64,000 nucleotides of DNA, from contig JAFCMP010000013.1 in assembly GCA_017506865.1 (NCBI GenBank), forward strand, positions 1,426,001 through 1,490,000. The letters are read 5' to 3'. Each line of letters starts with the position of its first letter. Position 1 is the first letter of the stretch. Under the pieces are notes generated by a model. The model ran no database searches, was not told the origin of the DNA, and saw nothing but the letters and a program-made list of their open reading frames with translations. Positions 22,340 to 34,300 of the stretch are shown piece after piece. A program made the translations under genes and the position numbers. The stretch is from Tribonema minus. Taxonomy: Eukaryota > Sar > Xanthophyceae > Tribonematales > Tribonemataceae.

Positions 22340-25300
22340 CCTGCCCTGACAGGTCCTGCCCTGACAGATGATGCTCAGTGCTCAGGCGGGTGGAGTGCTC
22401 AGCGCGCGCGTCGACGCGCGGGCAGGAAACGCGCGGCCGCCCGCAGACGCCACGTGCCTCAGTAGGCACAGCTACAGCTTGCCGCACGACGCCTGACAGG
22501 CTTTGATGTTGCTCAGCTGTGAGCGCACTCCGGCCTGTCACTGCGCAAGCTTAGGCTCAGGTTAGAGTTTACGATTAGTGTTACTGTTAGGGTTAGGTAG
22601 GCACGCACTTTCTTATTCCGCACCCTGCGGGGATGCTTGCGCGAGCCGCTCTCGATTGCAGTCAGCGGTGGAGCGTCTCATGCGCAACATCCCTCGACAT
22701 TGCGCTCTCCGCAAGGACTTACTTCCAGCGGAGATTGGCAGCGTATTCGGTCTGCGTGAGAGCGAGGGCCCTGACTGTAACCGTATCTTGAGGTCTTCTA
22801 GCGCCTCACGGCGGAATGAGCCGCGCACTCTGCCGCACCCCATGATTCTAGTACTGCACAGCTGCGGCGTTGCAGGTTGGGCGTGTTGCATAGGCCAGTT
22901 CCGATTAGGGCTAGGATTGGGGTGAGGGCAGCGCCGCGTGGTGAGCGCTGCTGCATGCGCGCGCGGGTCCGCTGAGCACCCACGTCGCATATCCACATCA
23001 AAATTGCACTTTTCTTTTCGTTTTTTTGTAAACAAGTTTTAGTGTACATTCGTCGGCTGGTATGACAGTGCGTCTCGATGAAGCCTTTGTCGCTGCTACA
23101 TACATTCATTGGCCATTATGACAGCGCGTCTCGCGCATTGTGCTGCGCTGCAGACGGCGCCGGCGTCGCCGATGGTGATGCTCAGGGAAGCAAGAACAAA
23201 GAGAAGGCGCTGGTGGAGCTGGACTTCTGCGGCATGCTGAACCGAGCGCTGCCGCAGGACATCAGGCAAGTAGGGCTAGGGTTAGGGCTGAAATTTAGGG
23301 TTTGGGTTGCGGCATTGCTGAACTGAGCGCTGCTGCAGGACATCAGGCAAGAAGGGTTAGGGTTACGGTCAGGGATGAGTTGTTGGGTTAGGGTTGCAGC
23401 ACTGCTGAATCGAGCGCTGCCATAGGACATGGGTACCAGGGTCAGTTTTAGGTTTACAATTCAAGGTTAGGGTTGCTGAACAGAGCGCTGCCGCAGGACA
23501 TCAGGCAAGTAGGGTTAGTGTTAGGGATTAGATATAGGGCTAAAGTTGCAATAGCTGAATCGAGCGCTGCCGCATGACATCAGGTAAACAGGGTTAGGGT
23601 TAGGGCTGAGATTTAGGGCGAGGGTCACGGCACGCCGGACCAATGCTGCCTCAAGACATCGTGTGGTGGTAGGGATGGGATTAGGGTTCTGCGTGAGCGT
23701 TGTGGCATGCCGCATTGAGTTTGTGGCGCAGTTCCGTAATCAGCACTTTGCTACCTGCTGTTGAAATATGCGACCAACAGCATGCGCGTATCTCTGTGTC
23801 CCTTCGTGCAGTCAAGGGCTTCCGCTGCTAAGTGCTGCTCAGTCACCAGTGCTGCGTAACCCCCCCCCCCCCCCCCCCCCCCCCCCTCCATCCTCACTGG
23901 CAGCGTCCTAGCGTGGGCTCAGTCACCAGTGCTGAGCACCTCCCCGCCCCCCTGTCCATGATCGCTCGCAGCGTCCTATGTAGCGTGGGCTCAGTCAACA
24001 GTGCTGAGCACCCCACCCCACCCTCTCCACCCTTGCTCGCAGGGTCTTAGCGTTGTGTTAAAAGTGCTTCCAGTGCTGCTGCTAAGTGCTGCTTGGGCAC
24101 CAGTGCTCCCCCCCCCCCCCCCCTTTCACACCGGTGACAAGTATACCCCCCCCCCCCCCCCCCTCCGTCTCACCCCTGCAGGGTCCTAGCGTGGGCGCCC
24201 GTGACAGACGAGTTCAGCGCGCGCTTCAGCTGCCGCGAGCGCATATACCGCTACTTCTTCATCCGCAAGAACAGGTGGGCGATCGAGCATACATGTACAT
24301 CTATGTGTGCGTATACCGCTACTTCCGCAAGAATAGGTGGGCAGGCGAGCACGAGCTCATGTATGCATGTGTGCATTGGGTATTGGGACACTGGAGTTGA
24401 AAGTGAATTACTGGGTCGGGGTTAAGCCTGTTGGCCTTTACAGTACCTGCAGCTTCATGTACATACATGTAGCTTCATACAAAAGCATATGCTTAGGTTT
24501 TTAGGCCTTTAGCGTTAAAGTTAGGGTAGTGCATCTACCGCTACTTCTTCGTTCGCAAGAACAGGTGGGCGAGCGAGCACGAGTTCATTTATGCACGTGT
24601 GCGTGGGGATTGAACACTGGAGTTGAAAGCAAATTATTGGGTCAGGGTTATGGACCGTTGGCTTTCCACTCCTGTAATCTTATCAAAGTTCATGCAGCTT
24701 CATGCATAAGTAGGTGTGTCGATTGTCAGGATCTTAGGGTTACAGTCAGGGGTAAGGGTAGAAGTAGGGTTAAGGTATGGTTGTGGACTGGTGGTGGCTA
24801 CCACACGCCTTGTACACAGATCCATCTGAGCAAGAAACAGAAGTCGAGGCTGCCGCCAGCTCTGCCATGTTTGCTGTGGTTCGACTGCTGCGTTGCCCAC
24901 GAAACTTTAGACGCATTGGATACTTCAATACATTTCGAGACTCAAACGCAAGGGCAGAAAGGTGGTACGTAGAGCCGGTGCGCCGTGAATTGCGGGCCCC
25001 TATTTGAAGGGGCGCTCAAATGGCTGCATGTAGCTGCCGCAGGCGTGGCAGTGCTCGTCAGCATGTCTAAAACTTCAAATGTCTTGTATGGAAGTGCGGG
25101 GGTATTTTCTTGGCTCTTTCGCAAGTATATAAACATACGACATGTGCATGTTGCTCGCAGCACGACAGAGCGCGTTTTGCAGCAGCGCGTCTGCACTTGA
25201 GCCGTACATACAAGCACATCGCTTGTCCTGCCCCTCACACACACTGTTGCTCCTGCGTTGCTCGACATTACCACCATCGTTACCATGGGGCCTGGTACCG

Positions 25301-28300
25301 CTGAGTCAGCCATTGGCACCATATGACGTCACGTCACACTCTGGCATGCCACCGATGCAGGGACATAGAGACCAAATCATGCATTGGCACAACTGTGATG
25401 CCACGTCACACTCTGGCGTGCCGCCAATGCAGGGACATAGATACCAAATCATGCATTGGCATATGACGTCACGTTACACCGTGCTGTGCCACCAATGCAG
25501 GGACATAGAGGCGACGAACCGGGCGGCGCGCATGTGCAGGGACAAAGTCTAATTCACGTGTTTTCCAGCCCCTCTCACGCACTGTTGCTCCTGCGTTGCT
25601 TGACATGCCAACATTCTCGCCATGGGGTCAGGTACCGCTGAATCATGCATTGGCACCTCATGACGCCAAGTAACCCTCTGGCGTGCCACTAATGCAGGGA
25701 CATAGCGGCCATGGACCGAGCGGCGCGCATGTTTGTGGGCAAGCACGACTTCCGCAACCTGTGCAAGATGGACACGGGCAACGTCACGTGCTTCACCAGG
25801 TGCGCGAGCAACTGCTTGTCTGCGCATACATGCTGCATCAGTGCAGCACCGCCGGCGAGAGCTGAAACTGCAGAGGTCAAGAGAAACGACACAAAGAAAG
25901 TCTGAGTTACGCGACAGAGCTCGTGCTTAGTGCGCAGAGTGCGCAGTGTTTGTGCCGCCGCGTGCCAAGAACAGGCAAGCGTGCGGGCGACGTCTGCTGC
26001 TTTCAGTTACAGCCACCATGCATCACGGCTCGAACGTTGAACGTTGTCTCGCCCGTCGGCAGGTACCTGTGCCCTGCGGGAGCAGATAGTCTTTCTGCCA
26101 TGCCCTGCCAGGGCATATATGACATTTCTGATGTATGTTTAGCGTCATGATCCCTGAACCACGGCAATGCAATCCTTGTTGTGTACGCCTTGCGCCAGGA
26201 TGCCGCTGTTGGATGACTCACGCCATGCCTGTGCGCTGCTTGAGACGTTGCGGAAGCAGCCCACGTATCTCACCACGCCAGCAATGTTACGCCGGCGCCG
26301 GTTTAGATGATTCAGGCAACGAGGCAGCCTAAATGCCAGCGCCTCCTCGCACATCGCACAAGGACAAACTTCAAGTTTGGTGCTTGAAGTACATGCATGC
26401 GTGCCCTCCGATCCGCCCTTATCACTACTCGCCTTGTTGTCCAATGATGTTTTCAATGTCAGGAACGTTGCAGAAGCATCTGTGGCGCCCGTCAGGGGCG
26501 CAGGCTTCTACCAGCACAAATATCGTTACAGCACTCACAGTGTGCCTTGCTGTTGCTAGACGTACATATACATACACAGTCTCTAAGCCGCTTCTATTTG
26601 GCCACATCGTCGATGCCAGGAACATTGCGGAAGCGTCTGTGGTGCCCGTCGGCGGCGAGGGCTTCTACCAGCTGTGCAAGTACGAGGTCCGGGGGCAGTC
26701 GTTCCTCTGGCACATGGTGAGCAGCCTTTGTCTGAAGTTGTTGTTGTCGTCACCTCTTGTCTCGCTGGCGCACGTGTCATGTACATTCCGGCAGCCAGCA
26801 GTACGTACTTCCATGTATCCAGGATCAGGCAGGGGGGCAAACAATGTCAGGAACATTGCAGAAGCGTCTGTGGTGCCCGTGGGCGGCGAGGGCTTCTACC
26901 AGCTGTGCAAGTACGAGGTCCGGGGCAGTCATTCCTCTGGCACATGGTGAGGAGCCTGTGAAGTGTGTATGAATTATACTTGAAGTTATCCACTCTGCTG
27001 ACGATGATGTGACGCATACACACGAACCTCAAATGAGGTACGTGCACAGTGTATTGCACGCATACATGCTGCAAAGTATGTTTATTTGAAGCTGTCACTC
27101 GTGTCGCACTGACGCGTCGCGCCGGCGCACGCCTCACATAGCAGTCCACAGCGGGAACATGCGCCAGCGGTACATGTGTATTCAGGGTTCAGGTCAGGGG
27201 GCAGTCATTCCCCGGCACACAGTGAGCGATGCACTCTTGATATACATGCTCGACATTCGTACGAGTGTGCCACGCGATGCGGTGCCGTTGATACGTATTG
27301 CCAATGCCGATAACGGCGAAGGCGGGCACTTTCACGCAAGCGTGTGTGCTTGCGATAGGCAGCGGCGTTTAGGTTAAGGTTAGGTAGGGTTAGCAGAGGG
27401 TATGTCCTCGCCACGAGGTTCCTGGCACCGGTAAACAATGACGTACAAACTGATAGCAACAGTGAAGCCCCTCGTGGTGCAGATCCGCTGCTATAACACT
27501 GCTGGCGAAGTCTGCGGATGCTTTACGGGGTCTTCTACTGCGGCATCCTTCAGCAGCAAGATCATCCGGCGATGCCGGCGCGTAGGCAGTGGTATAGTGC
27601 GAGTCTTGCCTCCTCTGTGAGTGTAGGTCGTATGTCCATTGTTCCCATACATACATACCAGGCCTGCATGCTAATGCTGGGGCAAAGGCAGCGATGCGAG
27701 TCTTGCCTCCTCTGTGAGTGTAGGTCGCATGTCAAAGGCAGCGATGCGAGTCTTGCCTCCTCTGTGAGTGTAGGTCGCATGTCCGCCGCTCCCATACATA
27801 CATACCAGGCCTGCATCCTCATCCGAGCGCAGCTCGGCGCGGACGAACGCCGCTCCATTCCAGTGCTCTACGTGTGCGCGGGGCATCACCAGATGATCGT
27901 GCTGCTGAAGGTTGCCGAGATAGAGGAACCCCGTGAAGAATCCGCAGACTTCGCCAGCATCGCTGTATCGCGGCGCGCGCGGCGCAGGTGACAGACGACA
28001 CAGGCGCATGTATAGGGTTGCACGAAAATTTACTTGGCCACACAAATAGGGCGTGTCTGGGGCGTGTTTGGCAACCAGGAATACATCTTGAGCAAACCTC
28101 AACATGATAACATGCTGCGCGAAGGGCGCGTTTGTGGCGCATACGGTGAGTCTGCTCGCTCCAAGCATACAGTCCGCCACAGAAGGGGCACTTGAACTTA
28201 GAATTAAACTTCAAAAGACGCTTTTGTGCAACCCTACACATGTACACAGGCCTGGCCCTGTGTACATCCTGAAGTAAAACCCCAGGAGCGGTTGCAGAGC

Positions 28301-31300
28301 GAGTCCGCTACAGTAGTGCGACGCATGTGCGTTGGGAACGCGTCTGTACATCGGCCATTGTCTTAGATGCTACACAGCAGTGAGTGATGAGTGCGTTGCC
28401 AGCGCATTGGCGCACGACGGGAAGTGACGCTCGCGTGCCGTGACAGATGCGCTTTTCGCAGCGCATTGTTGAAGTGGTATCTGCCGTTGGAGCACCCTGA
28501 AGCACCAGCTGCTGTGGCTGCTGTTTGCGTTGCAGAGTTCCTGTCTACTTCCACCAGGCTCCCACTTTTGAAGTGACAAGTGCTGCGGCTTGAAGTATAT
28601 GAGTTCCGCAGGCATGGACGCGTACGATGCCCTGCCGCAAATCTGCAGCCAGCAAGTGGAGCCCCATCGTGGTGCAGATCCGCTGCTACAACAATGCCGG
28701 CGAAGTCTGCGAAATCTTGCCTGCTTGCAGATGCTCTTAAGCAAGGCTTCCACTGCATTGTTCTCACCATTCCTGTGTCTTCAGAGCTTTTCTCGTGCAC
28801 ACGTGCCATTGCATGCGTGCCGTGAGAACTGGATGCGTGCGTTCGGTCGGACGGCAGACAGCATCAGGCAGCACGCGACACACGTGTACGTACACCCCGG
28901 GTGAACTTTCGCGCTTCTGTGCCCCCGACCGATGCGCTGCGCCGCACACTGCTTTTTCACAACGCTGGCGTGACGCATCTCCTCCGGTGCGCTCGCGCCG
29001 CTCAGATGGCCGTTCTGTACATATTGCGTGCCCTCTCAGGTGTGCTACATAATGGCCGTCCTGTAAATGCCTACATTTAACCCTATACCCCTACATGCTG
29101 CGCCGCCATTGCGCTGTTGTGCCCCTGGCTGGCGCGTTGCACCGTGTTTACGCGCAGGTGCGCTACATGACGGCCGTCCTGTACATGTATACATCACAAT
29201 GGATACATACACGGCGCTGCTATTCTGTTGCCCATAGCTAATGCGCAGTGCTGCCCACCGCTGCTAACGCGCTTCGCGCCCCCTCTCTGGTGCGCTACAT
29301 GACGGCCATCCTGTACACGTATACGAACATGCAAACTGCGCCCTCATTGCGTTGCCATGCCCCTGGTTGATGCGCATCTGCCCCCCCTCTCAGGTGCCGT
29401 CATGTACATGGTTGGCGACGGCGCAGAGGAGCCGGAGGCAGCCGTGCGCCTAAATTCATGCCTGCATACCTGCCGTCATTGCGCTGCCATGCCCCTGGCT
29501 CATGCGCGATTGCACGCGCTTCGCGTCGCCTCAGTTGCCACATGATGTCCGTCCTGTATCTCTATGGATGATCAATGATTCCACTGCGCCCATAGCTAAT
29601 GCGCCGCGCTGCCCACCACTTGCACTTTGCGCCCCCTCTCAGGTGCGCTACATGATGGCCGTTTTGTACATGGTTGGCGACGGTGCAGAGGAGCCGGAGG
29701 CGGCCGCGCGTCTGCTGGACATGTCGCTGTACCCGCAAAAGCCTCACTTCATGATGGTACGCGCGCACCGAACACTGACGGTAGCGCAAATAAACGAAAC
29801 CAAGAGGCCACTACTGCAAAAGCATGACTGCGCATGCTCTGGTGATTCTGTACCCGCAAAAGCCTCACTTCATGATGGTACGGACAAACCGACCACTGCC
29901 GCCAGGGCACGAAATCGAAAGAAGAGGCCACTATAGCGAAGGCATGGTTGCGGATGTGCTGATGGTTTTTGATTGGCAAAAGCTTGACCTCAATGATGGT
30001 ACGGGCACAGAGGAGCCAGCGCAGACCACTGAAATGACCAAGGGCCACTACTGTAGAGGCATTCTTGCGCATGTGCTGATGATTTCATATGTACCGCGGA
30101 AAAGTCCCACTTCATGATGGTGCCGACAGGCCCGGCAGCCGCAGGCACGCAAAAGACGTACTTCCAGTATATACGCCAGGAGCGAACACTGGCCTGAGAG
30201 CAAGGTAGTCAAGTACTGCAGCGCAAGCCCGTTGTCATTGAGGCCCCTTGCAGCCTCTGTCACAGTCCTGAGGTTCCTGCACATGACCTGTTGCGGTCAT
30301 GGCGGAGCACTGGCTGCTTTCTTAGTTCGCCAATACTGTAGTAAGCCACTATTGTGATGTTGAAATTCGACAATGATTTGTTGCGCGTCGTCGCAAGAGC
30401 GCTTCAATAATGGCTGACTGCCGCGTGAACAGTTACCAAGCCGCTTGCTGTGCCGTACTTGGTGCCGTGAAGCGTTGTTGCCAGTCGTCGCATAGATGAT
30501 GATTCAAGAACACTTCAACAATCGCCATCACCGCCCTCGCTGTGCGCTGCCGCGCGCGCGTTCCTGCACGCCGTCAAAAGTGCTTCAAGAGTTACCTGTC
30601 GCCTTGCTGTGACCCACTTGCTGCTGTAAAGACTTGCTGCGCGTACCATCGCAACAGTACTTCAAGAATGATCAACCGCAAAGTGCGTGTACTTCAAGCA
30701 TTGCCACCGCCGCCCTCGCTGTGCGCTGCTGCGCGCTGTGCAGGCCCCCGACGCGCCGCTGGTCCTGCACGACTGCCTGTACGACAGGCTTGACTTCCAG
30801 TGGCAGCCGGAAAATTTGTGGCGGTTGCAGGTACGGAGCTGTTGCTACCGCTGCTTACTCGGACAGCACAATGTCAATGTGCCGCCATTGCATGATAACT
30901 GCGGAAGAAGAGTGGATAAAAATGCACTTCATCGTTGCGCACAATGCATACGAGCGTGCCCGGCCTTGGCGTACTGTGTGTGACCCTCACTTCAGCGGGC
31001 GCCTGAGATTACACAAGACTGTGGTCTGGAACAAGCGTGCTGTACAGTAGTTGGAAGCCCTACTAATACTGTCAACTCACTTGAAAACGCACAATGTCAA
31101 TTTATTGACCTTGTCTGTATACGCGGGAGAATAGCGGACGAAAGGCACGTGCATCGTTGCGCACGGTGTGTGTGAGCACTGCTCAGCGTTGCCATGGGAG
31201 ACTGTGCATAATTCTAGCCCCCGCGGGCGGGCGCCTGAGACTGCACGACGCTCTGTTCTTGAACTAGCGTTCTTTGCCTGAACCTCCTTGCGTGCGTGCA

Positions 31301-34300
31301 CTGTAGATGCGCGAGAGATACGCATAGCACTGACATATTGAATGCGTGGAGTATTCGCGCTCTGCGCGTGATTGTGCAAGGGACGGTAGTTGCGCGCCTG
31401 ACGTACAAAGCGCTGACATGACTTCAAGGCCTGCGGCAATCACGCGCTCTGCACCATCGCCTGTGGCGTTGCTCAGCGCGTGCTTCTCTAACTTCAAGTA
31501 GTGTTGCTGGCAGTGCTCAGCGCGCGTGCCCGCAGACGAGGAGCATATGCGCATTTGTTCTTTCGCGGCAGGGTCAGGGTTACGCTTTCGTTGGGGTTAT
31601 TGCCTGTGGCATTGCTCAGCGTGTGCCTTTCACTTCAAGTTTGCTGGCAGTGCTCCACGCGCGTGCCCGCAGACGATACACATGCGCGCATCCATTCTGC
31701 CAGAGCAGGATAAGGGTGAGGGTTAGGGTTGGGCAGCAGGGCATGCAGGCGAATTTTATAAGTTGCAGTTTGCGGCATCTGACGTCCAGCTCGGTCACCT
31801 CAAGCGCCGTGCGATGCGCTGCGGTTGTGTGCTTCCTCGAAGCTTTCCGTTCATGCGGAAGCCTATGCCTCTGTGCTGTTGTGCCCCGTGACTACGCACG
31901 CACCCCACCATCAAAGAATGTGATTCCAAAGCCTGCGATAATTCTTTGAAGCATACCTTCTGTTGATGACAAAGCATTAAAGATGGGTGGGATGAGGGGA
32001 TGTCAAATGCTGCTGTCCAGACGCAGTTTGCGCTGCGCAGGCGCGTGTAATCAGATTTAACGTTCAAATCGATTGGGCTATGGCTACATCAAATGCTGCT
32101 GCATGCGCCCTCCTGCGGTCGCAGGCGCACAGCAGTGCTCAATGCATCATCTCATGCATGCTACTTCCTAGCGCACAATCTAAGTTGCTGCACAACGCCC
32201 AAGGGACATGCTGCCTGTCTCGCGCGGTCGCAGGCGCACCTGGAGGACCATTGGTCGGTAGTTCTTCTAGAAATGAAGCTGTGCTGAGGCTCGAAACTTG
32301 TCAACTAACTCTTCATGTACAGCAAATGCATTGTGAGCACGGACGCGTCAAGTGTTACGTGCAATGTGTCTCGCGCGGTCGCAGGCGCACCTGGAGGCGC
32401 AGTGGGAGGAGGCAACGCTCAGGGCGGCGCGCCTCATGAACGCCGTCAACTACCTGGCGGACACGCGCGTGCGGCGCCGCGACGTGCACGCGCTGCTCGA
32501 CAGGCGCCTGCGCACTGCGATTGGTAGCAACAACGTGAGTCATGAGTCACGAGTCAAGGTCGCTGCAGGTCTTGCCGGCTCAGCGCATGCATGCATGGTA
32601 GTGTGGTGCTATTTGTGCCGTGAGTCGCAAGTCGTGAGTCATTGCACGTACAGTTGCCGCGACGTGCACGCGCTGCTGGACAGGCGCCTCCGCACCGCAA
32701 CGGGCAGCAACAATGTGAGTCGTGAGTCGCAGTTCATGAATCAATATGACTCGGGAGTCATTGTACGTGCGGCGCCGCGACGTGCATGCGCTACTCGACA
32801 GGCGCCTGCGCACAGCGACGGGCAGCAACAACGTCATGAGTCGCGAGTCAAGGTCGCTGCAGGTATGGTAGTGTGGTGCTAATTGTACCGTGAGTCTCAA
32901 TTCGTGAGTGATTGCGACTCGTGATTGCAACTCGTGAGTCATTGTGCATAAGGCGCCGCGACGTGCGCGCGCTGCACGACAGGCGCCTGCGCACCGCGAT
33001 GGGCAGCGACAACGTGAGTTATGAGTCAAGGTCACTGCAAAGGACTGGCCGGCTCAGCGCACATGGATGGTAGTGTGGTGCTATTTGTGCTGTCAGTCTC
33101 AAGTCGGCAGTCATTGCAACTCGTGAGTCATTGCGCGAGCGGCGCTGCATGTGCCCTTGCGCACCGCGACGGGCAGCATCAATACGATTTGTGACTCACG
33201 ATTCATGAGTCAATGCTGCTGCAAGTCCGGCTGGAGCAGCGTGCGCGAGTGTCATGCGTCGGTTGCCACAATTCAGGCGGCACCAGCTTAGACAACGCCG
33301 TGTTCGGGTCATGCGTTACCGGTGCAGCAGCAAGCCTCATTCCATCAGTCCATGAATGTGGAATTCAGATATTCTGAACGACCTGAGCACTGTCACAGGC
33401 GTTTGCTACGGCCGCCCCGCCTGTAAGGCGATGTACACTGGGAGCATCTGTTCTGCAGTCATGCATGCACGCCTGCGTCCTTTTAATACCTCATGCACTT
33501 GTGCTGTTGGTCATCAGTGCTCAAACCTGGATGCTGTACATGCCCGCCCGCTTCAACATGCTGTTGTCTACAAAAAACGCAACATATCTCTGAAACAGTA
33601 TATTAGGTACTGCACCGTGTGCATCCGTTAATCTGATTGATGCGGGCAGCCTCTTCATAAAACCAGGCAATGCGTATGAGCGCAAGTAACTGCTGATGTG
33701 GAGTCAATGTTTCTTTGCGTGTGCTGTCCCCCCCCCCTCCCCCCACCTGCCAGTTCCACATGAAAGACGGGGCAAAGCTTGCAGCTGCAGAGCTGGAGCG
33801 GCTTGCTAGGGGGGGCGCTGACGATGCGAGCGCGCCTGCAGCGGCAGCAGCAGCCGCAGCAGCAGCAGCGGCGCCAGCAGCGGCGGCGGCAGCGCCAGCA
33901 CCAGCAGCAGCGGCCGCAGCGGCCGCGGCAGCAGCGTCAGCGCCAGTAGCGGCGGCAGCAGCGCCAGTGGCGGCGGAAGAAACGAATTCAGGGGCGGCAG
34001 CGGCTGCCTCGGCAGTAGGCGAGGGCGCTCCCGAGGACAGCATGACGTGGGGGGAGGCGCTGTTGCGCATGAGGTGAGCCAGATGACCTAGGGTTACGGC
34101 TAGGGTTAGGGTAAGGTTAGGGTTATCCTGCATACAGGGCTCCGCCGGAGTGCAGCCGCAGTTGCTTGGTGAGGCCGGTCGGCTGCCGTAGAATTATGCG
34201 GCTAGGCACGCACATGCGCCGCTCTACAGCTGTGGCTCGGCGCCATCGGCGCCACCAGTGTGTGTGTGTGTATGTGTGTGTGTGTGTGTGTGTGTTTGTT

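Noticed and set aside
26846..26950. Second copy of PUS3 exon 9 as the functional exon
   Set aside because: It lacks one G and would shift the frame before exon 10.
34072..34077. PUS3 ending at the TGA directly after exon 13
   Set aside because: AG|GTGAGC is a good donor, and exon 14 (35315) starts with exactly the phase needed, continuing a protein-like sequence flanked by its own acceptor echoes.
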